From positions 39,837,858-39,901,857 of the forward strand of contig CM057230.1 in the NCBI GenBank assembly GCA_029891385.1: 64,000 nt of DNA. The letters run 5' to 3'. A model generated the notes under the pieces. That model saw nothing but the letters and a program-made list of their open reading frames with translations, was not told where the DNA came from and did not search any database. This document shows positions 1 through 13,101 of the stretch, piece after piece. The position numbers and the translations under genes are program-made. The stretch comes from Erythroxylum novogranatense. Taxonomy: Eukaryota; Streptophyta; Magnoliopsida; Malpighiales; Erythroxylaceae. Numbering within the stretch: position 1 is the stretch's first letter; each line of letters opens with the position of its first letter.

Positions 1-444
1 CAAGCAAATCATTACCTTGACTTTAAAGAAAGCACTTGAAAGCAGTCTTTTTCTCTTTCTTTAATAGTGCAAAGACATGATTTTAAACCAAGAAAAAGAA
101 AACATTGAAATTATCAGGCCAGAAGAGACTCCCCCCCTTGTCCTTAATTTCATGGCTCATGATACTCCTTCCTCTCAGTCCAACCAAGTCGCTAACATTT
201 ATAATGGATTCCATGATCCAACCTATATCAAACATCTCCTTCAAGTCAAAGGAAAAACATGCCTCCACCTTAAAATTCAACTTCATACGATCCTACTTTA
301 TACACCGGCCTAAGCGAGTAACCACAACATAGGAGTATTTTGAAGCTCACAAAAATATAGTAAATCAGTTGTCCTCTTGATGATCCTTTAAGACTATATT
401 GCCATACTGCATAATGGTATACGACACGTTTGTGATTCATTTTC
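1..444. other. Region downstream of the HD-Zip gene, probable 3' UTR and flank
   Basis: This stretch lies just past the stop codon of the HD-Zip gene and should include its 3' UTR on the minus strand. Small overlapping frames occur on both strands (about 77-332) but none resembles a known protein. No clear polyadenylation signal could be fixed. Confidence 0.4.
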
Positions 445-2009
445 TTAGTTGTAATGTTGCTGCTCAAGCCATGGCCAAAATCCAGATTGATCATCTATGC
501 CACAGAACATGTTGCTGAGGCTTTCTTCTTTAATCAGTTGATCAATCTTCTGGCATTGAACTTCAGGCCTTGAAGGGTTATGTTGAAAGAATTGAGCCAC
601 ACTTGTGGGCCTCATGGATGATGTAGGAAAAAGTGGTCGACTTGTTGGAGGATTAGATAGAGGACTATCACTGGCTGGTGTTCTTGAGATATCCAACTTT
701 ATATCAGAACTGTCACTTCTGTTGCTGCATGAACCCTCAGTTTCTTTATTCAGGTTAATTGATTCAGTTCGTTCTCTTCCTTTTAGTGTCAATATCTGCA
801 GCCATTAATTGACTTAATCAAGAAGAAACATGCATGGTTCACACAAGCTAGTAATTAGTTCCTCTTTTTTTCAATATGGAAAGTCAGCTGAAAACACAAA
901 CAATGTGAGAGACAGAAGTGAAGAGAAATGTAGAGAAGAAAGGAGGTGAGTTTTGAGGCGGGGAACTTGGTATGATTGGAGACATCTATCTTCTGGACCC
1001 TTGATTACCTAAATTAAAGAGAGAACAATTCATCAAAAGGTGTTCCCTTTTCATGTTTTCTTCTCTTCTTCTTCATGTTCTCTTTTGGTTTCTTTTCCTT
1101 TTTCTTTCTCCAGTAGGGACAATCAAAGAGTTGCACTAGTGATATTGATTGCAAAAGAAGCTTTTTAAAAGGCCGTCTTAGAAGTTAATAGCAAAGAAAA
1201 GGTCCAACGAAATCATTGCAGAAGCGAAAGTCAGAGGCATAAATCATGAACAAATGATCAAAAGTTCCAAATTATGGCTAAATAACATGATTTTGAAAGC
1301 ATAATAGACTTAGATCCCAAAGAAAACTAAAAGATAAGACACATTAGGCATATTCAATAGAGAAAGCAACTAACTCATCTACTGTACAAACTACAATTAA
1401 TGCAATAAACTAACCTCTGCATGTAGTTTCTGATTCTGAGTTTGAAGAGCATCATTATCGGCTTTCACGGCTTCATACTGTCTTTTCAGAAGATCATAAT
1501 CTTTCTCAAGTTGCTTGGTCTTCCATCTAGCTCTCCTATTTTGGAACCATATAGCAATCTGTCTTGGTTGCAGACCAAGAGCCCTAGCCAGCTGCATTTT
1601 TCTCTCAGGTTCAAGCTTGTTACCCAACTCAAAGTTCTTTTCAAGTGTCTTCACTTGTTCCATGTTGAGTCTTCTCTTTTTCTCTCCTGCTTGTGAACCA
1701 TCATCAGACAAGTCATCCTCTCCATTAGCCTCTTCGTGACACAAATCAATTCTTGAAAATGACGTTGATCTTTTCCCGAGAAACGATGCAACTCCTGCAG
1801 TATTCAAAGAAAGCACAAAAGAAGTGAGACAACGTCAGGAACCTATCCTCAAAAAGTCGAAGGAATTGAAGGGAAAGAATATAGATTATACCCTGAAAAT
1901 CTTGGGGTGGTAGGATTGGACTGAGAGAAGTGGGATGTTGATGTTCATCTTCATGTGGGGTTTGAAGCACGAAATTTGATGGGAAAAAAGCCATCCCATT
2001 GCTAGACAT
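445..2009 (-). CDS. HD-Zip class I homeobox transcription factor (ATHB13/ATHB23 type), three exons
   Basis: The gene encodes a nuclear DNA-binding protein of 282 codons. Family knowledge: HD-Zip I proteins dimerise through the zipper, bind pseudopalindromic AATNATT sites and act in development and abiotic stress responses. Exons read on the minus strand are 2009-1892, 1794-1415 and 795-445. Intron 1 is 97 bp (phase 1) and intron 2 is 619 bp (phase 0), both GT-AG. The start is chosen because [13 protein letters not shown] matches the conserved N terminus of this clade. The homeodomain spans about residues 78-137, with recognition helix WFQNRRAR at 122-129. Zipper heptads are L135, L142, V149, L156, L163 and L170, so the zipper crosses the exon 2/3 junction. 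The conserved region [17 protein letters not shown] follows. The C terminus [11 protein letters not shown] is the Trp-rich tail typical of the ATHB3/13/20/23 clade. Arabidopsis ATHB13 is close in length (294 aa). The frame is open throughout, so it is probably functional. The orthologue within the clade is not resolved. Confidence 0.96.
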
Positions 2010-2024
2010 GACCCAACTATAAGC

Positions 2025-2072
2025 TTATGCTACTTGTTTTGAAAACAACTTAGGCAATAACCTGCCTGCCAT
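2025..2072 (-). other. Short upstream ORF in the HD-Zip leader
   Basis: An ATG 63 nt upstream of the main start opens a 15-codon frame (MAGRLLPKLFSKQVA) that stops before the main ATG. If the leader is transcribed as inferred, this uORF could lower translation of the main frame. Some HD-Zip I genes (ATHB1) carry a regulatory uORF, but I cannot show that this peptide is conserved. Confidence 0.35.
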
Positions 2073-2338
2073 GTTTTTAAGGTCGAAAGGAAGTTGCAGA
2101 CTTGACGTACTAGAGCAGAAAAAAAGAAGACGAAACCTTTTTCACTCAAACTGATCAAAAGGAAAGAAGAAAACTTTCAAGTCAAGGATCTGCGAGAATT
2201 GGGTTCGATTGACGGCTTATGTACCTTACTGCATTTTCCTCGGAAGAGTTAATATTTTTCCATAGGATGTATTCTCAGAGAAGAACATGATGATGGAGAG
2301 AGAGATGTGCAAGATGATTCTATAGTTCCCACCTCTCT

Positions 2339-2344
2339 TTATAT
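2339..2344 (-). promoter_or_regulatory. TATA-like box of the HD-Zip gene
   Basis: On the minus strand the sequence reads CATATAAAG about 330 bp upstream of the start codon. A TATAAA hexamer there would place transcription start near 2305-2315 and give a leader of about 300 nt. CT/GA-rich runs flank it, as is common in plant core promoters. Position and motif are the only evidence; a leader intron is not excluded. Confidence 0.45.
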
Positions 2345-2345
2345 G

Positions 2346-5300
2346 AAGAGAGAATTCTGATATTTCAATGCGTTATTTTACTGCTAAAAGGAAACAAACT
2401 TTTATCCATCCGCATGAACACTACAGAGATGGGAGCATCAAGTTGTTTGTTAAAAAATACCCTTTGGGATTTAGTCCGATAATGATCGCCTCTCTACACA
2501 TAAAAGTTATAAAACCTTGATGAACTTTAGGATTTTAGATGAATACGGTGTTGTCTGTACATATATTCCATAAAGTTGGACCATCCAACAAGCTATAGTC
2601 GTTTTCATGGTCTCAAATCATACTCGTAGTTGCTTCAGAGACAAAAAAAATTGATGTGTGCTAATAAAGATGGGTGTACTCCGGTAAGAATTTAACTGTG
2701 GAAGTAGCATAACTTTCAATTTGCAATTTTTTTGCAGATTAATTGTGATAAATTATGACAGCTAATTAAGGGCAACTAGAGGCTTTTAAAACCTTGATTC
2801 CATTATTAAAACAAGTCAACAAAATGAATTCGCTTCCTAACACTAACACTACTTAAAACTGAAGTGGGTGACAAAGAGCTAGTCCTTTGAATACGCTTAC
2901 AATTAGAGAAGAGAAACTAAACAAATTAAGATATTTTTATGTTGTTAATAGTTTATGTGAAGCAAGAAGTTACTAGAGAGAAAACAGAAATGTCTATCCT
3001 CCTGTGGCTTAAAAAGGGATTGCATTTGTGTGCTTGCGAGAGATAGAGAGAGGTGTGTACTGACGCAGGAATCTAAGGAGAGATGGGTCCAAGCAGAGGG
3101 ACAGGGTTTGCTACCTAACCCACCAACAGGTATCGTGCTTGCATCAGGACCATGCTCTTTTCCATCTATCCATATTATCTCTCCTTTTACTGTCTATCTA
3201 CTTGTCAATTTCCTTTCTTGTTTTCTTTTTTTCTCATGAAGATCAAATGACTCTTTTGTATGCAGTGTCTTCGAAGAGAGTTTTGTATACATAGGGGAAA
3301 AAATGCTTGTGCCTTGTGATAAAGAGAAAATCCCTCTATTCTTTTTATATAACACTACTGGAACTGTTTCTTTTTTTTTTTCGTTTCTTTGTGTCCACAA
3401 TTTGTGCTGTTCATCTATATCTCAGTGCTCCTCTCTCTTCTGCCACTCTCTGAAGAGAAAATTCATCCTCATAATCGTCTCTCATTTCCCAGTCAATTAT
3501 GTTCTCGTATGTATTCTTAAGATAAAATGCCTTTTGATCGGATACCGGTTGAATTTAATAATTCGTAAACTAGTAACTAAAATAAAAGATGGACATAATA
3601 AAATTGAACAAAATACAAAGATTTACGTGATTCGGTCAATATGATCTATGTCCACAGCTAGAGGGTGAACAATTTTATTAATATGTGGAGAATATATACA
3701 AATATAAAGGCTGGAATAAAACGTTTTCAAAATTTATGAGTATACAAAAAATATTTGAAGAGATGATTAGAGGATTTGTAGGAATGAGTGATGTGTTTTT
3801 AAGCCTGCATCCATCCCTTCTATTTATAGTTGAAGTCTCTAAGCATCTGTCCAAAAAAATTCTTCAATTTGTGCGCAATCTTCACTCATAAAAAACTATG
3901 CTTAAAGATCTTGATGATTTTAGCCTAACATGGCTAAAAATACAAAGCTTGGAAGGTACATCTTTTTTTGACTTAGAGGAGGCCAAAATATGCAACTAAT
4001 AGCCACCAATTTTTGATATATTGGAGGGGCCAAGGCATACACATCTAACATGTATGTATTATGTCATAGTAATGAATTTAATACGATTCATACATGTGTA
4101 GACAATTCAACATGACAGTCCCTCAAATCCCTGTTATGGGGTTTATAAAATTCAGTTGTGAAATTGTGAACAGTACTCCTTGCCGTATAAAATTCATTCA
4201 AGTGCATCATCGAATCAGTGCCAGTTATTTAGATGTTTCCATCCCTCATAATCTACTGCATACTAATAATTAGTTAACTTTGGGTGAAATTTATTATATG
4301 AAGGTGAAAAACAGCTGAATTGTACCCTTTACGTATGTATCCATATTTATTACAATGTTGTATGTGGCAACAAAAAACATAATGAAGCCCCCCATATAAG
4401 TCTTTTAAACTACTGGATAGTATTTCATACATGTTTAAAGGATAAGAAGCAGATACCGACTTGAATGCTAGAAGGACGCGAATAGGTCAAGCTCATTAAA
4501 CAGGCTGTATTACTAGTTTATATTTCTTCTATGTGCAGGGGAGATGATCTTCAATAATATTGAAACAAGACCAGCAAAATGTTAACAGAAGAGTATGGTT
4601 TAATTATACAAATTAAATATGGATAATCCGTTGTTGATTTAAAAGATTTTTTAGGGAAAAGAAAAAAGAAAAATAATCATTCACCCCAAGTATTGTTATG
4701 AATATATTCAAATCCCATAACAGAATGTGTTAAACAAAATCTTGAAGAGAAAATAAGTTGTGTCTATTAAATAGAAGATAATGAAATATCAAAGTCAAAT
4801 ATGCAATCTAAAACTTGATATTTGTCTTCTCTGATCCTTATGTTTGACATATTAATCCTTGTGAAGGTTGTAGTAGGTTTAGAAAATAGGCCATTAATGA
4901 TTTACATGGGAGTGTTTGCAAGCAAGAGACAGTCACAAGAAAGCCTTCGTGGTACTCAAAATAGGTTTGTTTGATTTTCAGTGCGGAAATGGTGTCTGCA
5001 CCAGCCAAAACCACAGTGTTTACTATCTGAGGGCCCAAATGAGGAGAGAAATTCTCTTCTGTTCTTCTCTAACTTAGAAATCTATTCGAAGGGGTAAAGA
5101 TTCACGTCAATCAGTGAAACGCACATGTACAGTAATACTATTTGTGCAATGTGGAATTGATCAACGTTGTAGAGGTGATGTGAATCACAAATAAGACACT
5201 GCAAAAGGCAGCTTTCAATTCCACAGTTGCTAACTGTTCTTTTCTCCTACACTATTCTAGCTTCACTGTTTTGATAGAAAGATGACGGCCACACTTGGCC

Positions 5301-6967
5301 CATATGAAAAGAATTTAAAAATAGTCATAAGGACAGATACCAGAAATTTTCATAGGTGATGGAATTGGTTGGGGTTCGATTAGTCTTTCAACTGATTGAA
5401 TTGTTTAGAAATGAAGGGTTGTGATTTGACATTTAGGAAAGCTACTGGCACTCGTTCATTTCTACAATCTTTTGTTTTTGCCAACATTTTCCCCTGTAAT
5501 CGACCAATGTACACCTATGAAACAACATCCTCCTGTACCCCGCTGTCTAAGTCTGTTTCTTTTCTTTTCTTTTCAATGGTGTAAAAACTTCTCTTCTATT
5601 ATATACATACCTTGTAGGATGTTTTTATAGCTACAAACTCAATCTTTTTCTTAGACTCAAATCCCTGATGTCATCAGACGCCTCTCTTTTGCACCAAAAT
5701 GATATAAGAAAAATGGTAGAGTTGAATTCATCCAAGTTTAATCAAATTTAATGTAATAATAATTAAAAATATAAAAAGTCTAACAAAAAGTTAAATGTAA
5801 ATGTTCAAATCTGAAATAAGGAAATAAACAAAATTTTCAGCCTTGCGTGAATTTATTTCTTAATTACATTCATTCACGAACAATATTTTCCCATTGAAAT
5901 AAGGAAGTAATTTTTTTTTTTTGGGGTGATATTGATGCAGATAGGAGGATTAGAGATGCTTAAGATCATGTAACACCTTCAAATACAATCTAACAATAAA
6001 TGATCCATTTGCATCATATCATTATCATTGACATCTAGTTAAAGTTGGTGAGAATCTATTTAAATTATATAGCATATTTAAATTAAAATTCTTTGTAATT
6101 TTATCATTAGATTAAAAACTTACCCCAACTACGAATTAGGATAAAAATAGTAATATACCACTTGAAAAAGTTCAACTTTCTTGAACTAATAATATATTTC
6201 TCTGAATATTTCAATTCAATCTTAAAAGTTATACAAAAATATTTCTTGTGACAAGAAAAAATAAAAGAAGGATAAATTTAAAACAAAAGAAAGTAAATAA
6301 TCTATCACAAACTTTATATGTAATTTACAAATCGCAAAGCCTGAGAAAGCAGAAATTCATCATATAAAAGTTTGAACGAGCGTTGCGCCGAAATTTACAC
6401 CGTGGAAACATTTCTCCAGTACTTGAAGTCACCCATCGGCTTATTCTTTGAACTAGATTTTGGAGATTGAGCAAGAGTGAGTAACACCATCTGTTATCCC
6501 TCCATAGTTGTACGTATCAACTCACTGATCTTTTTTTTTGAAAAAATGTGTGCGCGATATATTATTAATTAATATGGTCCAGACCATTATAACTAAAGTA
6601 AATGTTGGTTGTGTAATAGTACCGATTTATCACAAACATTATATAGTAAATTGTAATTTGAACAAGGATTGATGTTGAAAAGATCATGTTAGGTGAAATT
6701 GAATTTAATGTAATTTACGTAACATCGTATTTGCTAAAATAGATCAATTTCTTTTTTATTTTTTTGGCCTTTATATAATGGATAATAAGCACCAACTTGC
6801 AGTAAAGAAAAGGTCGGTTTTTATATTTGTATAAAAGTGAAGGGAAGGTGAATGTGTGTACAATGGGCTGGTAAAAGATTGGGAAAAAGGCTTCTTTATA
6901 CTTCAACAGGGAACCGGGAGGGTGAGGGTGAAATCCAGGAGATAAGATCTTCTGTCCAGTTTTACTC
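2346..6967. other. AT-rich intergenic DNA, no gene recognised
   Basis: I see no supported gene over about 4.6 kb. Short open frames occur (for example 3303-3644 and 5396-5584) but lack recognisable domains. Around 3540-4200 the text, including TTTACGTGATTCGGTCAAT, resembles phrases common in dispersed plant repeats. A decayed transposon remnant is possible there but I cannot assign it. A run of 14 T lies near 5911. Confidence 0.5.
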
Positions 6968-7089
6968 TGTCTTATTTTATCCAATGAAATCTTAATCATT
7001 TATTTTGTAGGACATATGCGGGACTCACACGTAATTTATGCGGGATCCATATAAATTAATGGCTGAGATTCATTGGATAGAATAGGACA
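6968..7089. repeat. Small inverted-repeat (MITE-like) element, 122 bp
   Basis: The first about 35 bp (TGTCTTATTTTATCCAATGA...) and the reverse complement of the last about 35 bp (TGTCCTATTCTATCCAATGA...) agree at most positions. Together they form an imperfect foldback. The centre holds two copies of ATGCGGGA. No clear target duplication was found, so superfamily is unassigned. Confidence 0.5.
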
Positions 7090-8389
7090 CCATAATATTG
7101 AACAGGAGATCTGGACTCAAAATCCAGAAGGCCAAAATGAGTGGGTCCCACTGAATTACTTCAGCTTTTTCAATAGACAAGCTATTCCCCCAGCCCTCAC
7201 ACCTTCACATGACTTTATTAGTTGGAAGCCGAAAGCATTCCATTTCAAATTGGGTGGATCCATTCATGTTCCTACTTCCTATCACATAGTCTTCCTTCTC
7301 TCTGAATCTATCAAATTGATATTGAGAGCAAAAATTTTCAAACTAGTGACCCATATCCCTTGATTCTTTGGCCATTCTCTCTTTTTCCCTCTTGTGCATG
7401 TAATATTTTCTATCTACATAAATTTCATTATGTTACATGATTTCTATGTGTTACTGCTTGAAATAAATAAAAGGAGGGACTTATTTATAATATACACATT
7501 AACATTAAAATAAATACTTGTTGCGTCTTATACACATTGCCTCCTAAAGCTTCTGGGCCGTTCAGCTTATATTGATCCCATCCCATATGCCCACATCTAT
7601 TTTAGTTGACGTCACTCTCTATTTTGTTCTATGGATTTTTTTTTATTTCTTTATTTTTATTTTCTCTTTCCAACTTTTGTGCCAGCTCAATTTGCACCGA
7701 TAGTGATTTGTCAACCACTGGACTTGTTATGTTTCTGTTTAAAAATGTTATTTGATCCTGTTCGTGGCTTTGCTCAACTTTTTCCTCGGAAAAGAGGTAA
7801 GCTCACTAATCAGGACCGTCCTTTCAACTCGACGTCGGCAATCTTTGATCACCCATAAGTAGCAACGCCAGCCTACAAATTGGTACTCAAAAGCAAAAGA
7901 ATTTTAAAAAAGAATATCCAAAATAAAATTTCCATATTTGGTATAATCGTTTTTTTGTTCTAACGATTGCATTTATTCTACTATTCACTTTGCATGTGTA
8001 GACTGGGTTCATTCATTAGTTAAAAAATCTGTGTTATGTATTTAAAATGCGTATATGCATACTAGTTCATGCGAAATTAGAATCATACGATCAATCAAGG
8101 ATGTGTATTACACCTCAAGTGGAATGGAAGGACTAAAAGAACAATTGATCACCGTCGCTTTCACATAATGGCTTGACTAGGAAATGCCCGACTCTTTCAC
8201 AGAATGTGGATGCAAAGTATGACATCTTCAGTAACCATGCATAAGACATCCAACTAACATGTTTGGGTTAATAAATATTTGTTTAACCTGTCTTAATGAA
8301 TATGCCCCCTTTCGTAACGAAATTAAAAAAAAACTAATTGTTTCCTTTCCTTTCGATTTAGCAGCCACATTATCATAAGTACTTCTGGT
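7090..8389. other. Intergenic DNA, no gene recognised
   Basis: The stretch is AT-rich. The open frame at 7631-7858 has no recognisable domain and starts in a T-rich run. Nothing else is supported. Confidence 0.45.
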
Positions 8390-8584
8390 TATAAAGATTT
8401 ATGAAAGGAATTAGTATTTTATTTCATCTCCATTCCTATTTATATACTCTTGGATAATGAATTTGAATAATATAATAATAACATAAATAAATCTATGGTT
8501 GTGATGAATTCCATGAAACAAAAAGTGTTTAACAACTCATATTAGCTAGCTGTTGGATTTTCCTTTGTGCCTTCTTGTCTTATA
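8390..8584 (-). repeat. 3' LTR of the copia element
   Basis: It matches 12896-13101 through shared stretches such as TTATGAAAGGAATT and TATTTATATAC, with many substitutions and small indels. The outer edge is approximate. Confidence 0.75.
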
Positions 8585-8639
8585 GCCCCATTCAAACAAA
8601 ACCTAAGACTTTGAACTAGGCTTAGTTTGGAAACCAAAA

Positions 8640-10112
8640 GATTGAATCTCGTTAAAGTGAGATGCTTATATCAACAAGTTGTTTTATAGCACTCACATAC
8701 TTGATTTTTAGAGATCCTTTTTCTACCTTATCCTTGATGAAATGCACATCTACCTCCTTTATATGTTTTGTTCGTGAGTCAAAAATTAGATTTTGAGCTA
8801 GTGTTTGAGCTTAGTTATTATCGCACCATAGAGTCGATTTGTGAGGAAGAGAAAACCGTAGCTCAAAAAATTATGATGTGAGCCATAGAAGTTCAGCAGA
8901 CACTTGAGAGATAGCTTGATATTCAACTTTGGTACTTGATCGAGCTATTATGGGTTACTTCTTAGAGGTCTAGAAGACAAAGTTGCCCCCTAGGAAGACA
9001 CAATTGCCAATGGTAGATTTCCTATCATTTGAAAAGCTGGCCTAATTAGAATCATTATAGGTTTGAAAGTCTAGAGGTGTAAATAAAGGAAGAAAATGCA
9101 ATCCCAGACTTGAAGTGCATTTCAAGTAGCGTAGGACTTGTTTACAAGCAACTCAATGAGTATTGAGAGGATTTGTTAAAAACTAGCTTAGTTTGTTTAC
9201 AACGAAGCTTATGTTTGGTCTAATATTACACAGGTATTGAAGTGCTCCTACAATGCTGCGATAGAGAGTTGGATGCATAAAAGTTGTGCCATCACAAAGT
9301 GATAGCTTGGCTGTTGTGGTGATTAGAGTGCAGCAAGGCTTACATGAGGACGTGTTAGGTTTGTTAAGTAGATCCTGAATATAGTGGTTGTGTGAAAGGT
9401 ATAAACCATTGCTATTTCTGTACGCCTCAAAACCAAGAAAATAATTTATGCTTCCAAAGGTTTTTGATGCAAAATGAGACTTTAATTGATTGATGACTGT
9501 GTGAATTGCTTGAGATGAGTTTCCTATGATTAGTATATCATCCATAAAGACCAATAGTATTGTAATTATAACTCTCTGATTGTGTGAATAGAATAGAGAA
9601 GTGTCCAACTCGGAATTGAGAAGGCCCCACTAATGTAATCCATGGTTAGGTTTATGGAACCAAGCCCTAGGGTTTCTTTTAATCCATAGAGGGCTTTAGC
9701 TAACTTACAGATATGATGTGGCTAAGTTTTGCAGTCAAACCCTTATGGTTGACTAATGTATATGGTTTCTTGCAGATCACCATTCAAAATGCATTGTTAA
9801 TGTCAACTTGCTGGATATCCCAGTGATGGGAAACAATAAGTGACATAGCAATTTTAATTATTGAGGCTTTAACAATCAGATTAAAAGTATCTAAATATCA
9901 ATGCAAGGAGTTTGATTAAACCCTTTAGCAACAAGACAAACCTTGTAATTAGAAATAGTGTCATCAACATTGTTCTTAGTCTGAAAAGCCCATTTTGTAC
10001 TAAGAATGTTCATAGTAGGCTTATAGTGAACAAGTGTCCATATGTGGTTTTGTTGTAAAGCATGAAATTCATCTTGCCTAGCTTGAATCTTGCATGGTTT
10101 GAAACCAAACAA
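8640..10112 (-). pseudogene. copia reverse transcriptase and RNase H, broken
   Basis: The frame 9891-10112 contains the N-terminal RT motif (WTLVHYKPTMN, KVCLVAKGF). The frame 9183-9608 contains the active-site block LVFMDDILIIGN and the downstream motif YRSIVGALQYL. RNase H traces (YQAISQVSAELLW, LWCDN) follow at about 8700-9000. Frames are separated by shifts and stops, and the segment 9609-9890 is scrambled. Confidence 0.8.
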
Positions 10113-10599
10113 GGTAATTTAAGGCTTCTTATACTGTTGTAGGTTCAACGTGTAGGGTAGAAACAAGAGTGACAAAATAAAGTTTAGGCTTAAAAATATC
10201 ATTCTTAGAGCATGTTTGCATAGGATGTATGTTCTGTGTTAATGATAAAATGGTGTTAGGTGCAGTGTTTGATGCATTGGGAAAAATAGGATTAGGTGAG
10301 TTGTTGTGGTTGTGTAGTAAGTTTGTAATGTTTGGTGTAGTTGTATGTAATGGTAAACAAGGATTTTGAGAGCTTATCTATTGTTTATAGAGGATTCTGG
10401 TGATTGAAAACATTCTGCTGCAGAGGAGTGATTTGAAATTGCTTTTGAATAAGATGAAGTTGAGTTTTGGGTGGATGAAGGAATACTTGGTGAAGTTGCA
10501 TTTTTATTTGAGTATGTGGGAAAAAGTTGAAGAAATGGAAACTCTTCCTCATTGAATTCTACATAAAGAGAGATGAAAATCTTGCCTTGATGGTTTAAG

Positions 10600-11420
10600 C
10601 ATTTATAGCCCTAATGCATTGAACTATAAAAGTCTAATTTATGGTGAGAATAATATCTAAGATAAGGAAAACAATTACAACCAAATGTTTTAAGATAGAG
10701 ATAGTTTGATGGTTTATTATCAACTTCTCAAATTGTGAGATATTGTTGAGTCTTAGAGATGGAAGGTTATTGATAAGGAAAGTAGTTGTAGATAAGGTTT
10801 CAAGTCAATAGGTAAGGGGAATCTAAGCATGCAATAAGAGAGTTAATCCTGTTTCAATAATATGTCGATGTTTCCTTTCGAAAATATCATTTTGTTGGTG
10901 AATATGAGGACAACTAAAACGTGATTGTATCCCATGTTGTGTGACGTAAGGTAATAGGACTTTGTATTCCCCTCCCATGTCAATATGAAAAGATTTGATC
11001 TTTTTGTTCAATTGAAGTTTAATATTAGTTTTGATTTCAATAGAAATTGACGATATATCTGATTTTAATTTTAGGGGATAAGACCAAGTAGACCTGGTGC
11101 AAACATCAACAAAAATGATATATTATTTATTTCCTCCATTTGAGAGATATGGAGAGGGTCCCCACATGTCTGAATAGATGATATCTAATGGATTTTGAGT
11201 TGTTATATCATATGTTTGAAAAGGTCATTTATGTAATTTTCCTTGTTCAAGCATCACAAAAAGACAAATTGTTTAAATTAATATTGAACTTCATTGAACT
11301 CAAAATTTGTTTCAATATATTATTGGAAGGATGTCCTAGTTTGACATACCAAACATTAACATTCCTTTATGCTAAATTTTCCTCACAGTGGTTATCTTTT
11401 GAAGAAGAAAAATCTGTTTA
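10600..11420 (-). pseudogene. copia integrase remnant
   Basis: The frame 10823-11011 (minus) carries FHIDMGGEYK and NDIFERKHRH. These correspond to the second Asp and the Glu regions of the copia integrase core. The rest of the domain is spread over other frames with stops. Its place between protease and reverse transcriptase supports the copia order. Confidence 0.65.
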
Positions 11421-11647
11421 ATTTGAAGAATAGGAATCACTAGACTTATGAGCAGAACATGTTTGTATCACTGGCATGGTTTTGTTTTGTTGTGTGGTAG
11501 TTTCAAGGCTATATAGGCCATCTCGAAGCACTCCTTTGAGCAAAACCTTCCTTGTTACCTTGTCCTTAAACAAGCAATTAACATCAATAAACTCAATAGT
11601 AAACTTGTTATCTTTGGTAAGTTTAGATACACTTATTATATTTTTGG

Positions 11648-12890
11648 TTATATATAGAATATGTAGATTTGTTTCAGTGTAAGAGGAGTGTGTACATTAT
11701 CTTGGAAAGGTGTATGAGATGAGCTTGCATTAGCAATAGGGAGACAGTTACCATTACCAATAATAAGTTGGTCCTTGCCAGCATACTCTGAGTTGATTGA
11801 AAGATTGTTGAGGTTTGTTGTTATATGATTTGTAGCCCCATTATCCATAAACCATATAATGTCATTGACTGCTTCAGAAGAGGGATAACCTTGTTGATTA
11901 AGGGCCAAGTAAGATTGGGGGTAACTTTGATCATTTTTCTGTGTAGTTTGATGAGTGGAGTTGTTTTGTTTCCATGATCATATAATATTGCATTGCCACG
12001 ATATATCAAATTGTTTATGACATTTTAGTGCCTCAGGTCCAGGTTTCTGGCAAAGATAACAAAAAACTCAATTCCCATTCCATCTGCCTCCTCTTCCACG
12101 TCCTACTCTGCCTCTAAATCCACCTCTTCCACCTTGATTTTTTTGGGTCTGGTTATTGTTTTTGTAAGTTACAAAGTTGGAAACAGGTGATGAAATGTTT
12201 GTCTATTCAATCATATTCAATTGTTCTATCCTTATTTCATGCATCATGAGAGAGTATTACACTTTTTATAAAGTTGAAGTTTTCATTGAATGCGTTAAAT
12301 AAACCACAATAGGCTCATATTCATGACTAAGGCCATTGAGGGTACTTAATATTAGTTCATATTTTGTGATGGCATGTCCAGAAAATTGGAGTGAATCTCT
12401 TGTGTTTTTTTAATATAAATGTTTAGGTATGGTGTGTGATCCCTTTTTAATCGTTGAAAGTTGATGTTTTAGTTACACGACTCTAACCATGGAAGTTTGA
12501 GCATAAAGACTCTCCAGGATTTGCCATACATGGTAGGATGAGTTAAAATAGTTTATCTTCCCTATCACTTCTTCTCCAATGGTTGATAGCAACCAAAATA
12601 ATAACAATTGGTCTATTCTGCGCTATACTTTGTAATCTAGGTTTTTGGTGGCTTGATCTATGTCTGTAGTCATGATGAAACTTTCAAGCTTAGGAGCTCT
12701 TATGGTTGCAAGAGTTTGTGCTCTCCAGTTGATAAAGTTTTGCCTATCAAGCTTAATAAGAGGATTAAAGTTTAGGTTTTTGTTAAGACGGGAAAATCAA
12801 GAGAAGGGGTAGAAGATTATGAAGCATTTTAGCTGGTAGCTAATGAGCCAGAGTTTAGATCCATTGATGTTGGTCACAAATAATGTTCTA
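11648..12890 (-). pseudogene. copia gag and protease region, broken
   Basis: The minus-strand translation holds a gag-like start (WRAQTLATIRAP), a Gly/Arg-rich stretch (GGRGGFRGRVGRGRGG) and a decayed zinc knuckle. A pepsin-like protease follows, with WFMDNGATNHIT, where DNGA stands for the active-site DSGA. Open pieces lie at 11821-12009 and 11648-11908 in different frames. The gag part has multiple stops. These proteins would form the particle and process the polyprotein, but this copy cannot. Confidence 0.75.
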
Positions 12891-12895
12891 ATACC

Positions 12896-13101
12896 ATATA
12901 AGGATTTATGAAAGGAATTGTTAATTTATTTCATCTCTATTACTATTTATATACACTTGGATAATGAATTTAAATCATACGATAATAATAGAAATAAATC
13001 TATGATCATGATAAATTATGATGAAATAGAAAGTGTTTGACACCTCATATTAGTTGGCAATTGGATTTCCCTTTGTTCCCTTTATGCCTTCTTATCTTAC
13101 A
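12896..13101 (-). repeat. 5' LTR of the copia element
   Basis: It is the direct-repeat partner of 8390-8584. On the minus strand it begins TGTAAGATAAGAAGG. It abuts the primer-binding-site-like sequence at about 12886-12897. Confidence 0.75.

Larger units (their letters stand above)
8390..13101 (-). mobile_element. Degenerate Ty1/copia retrotransposon with short LTRs
   Basis: Two direct repeats of about 200 bp (8390-8584 and 12896-13101) bound an internal region that reads on the minus strand. The order is gag, protease, integrase, reverse transcriptase, RNase H, which is diagnostic of copia. The right LTR is followed, on the minus strand, by a primer-binding-site-like TGGTATTAGAAC. Flanks CTGGT and CTGTT may be a degraded target duplication. 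Many stops and frameshifts mark an old, dead copy. Short LTRs resemble the Ale/Retrofit type, but lineage is not proven. Confidence 0.85.

Noticed and set aside
3303..3644. 113-codon ORF in intergenic DNA
   Set aside because: Composition is that of AT-rich noncoding DNA, with no domain and no supporting context.
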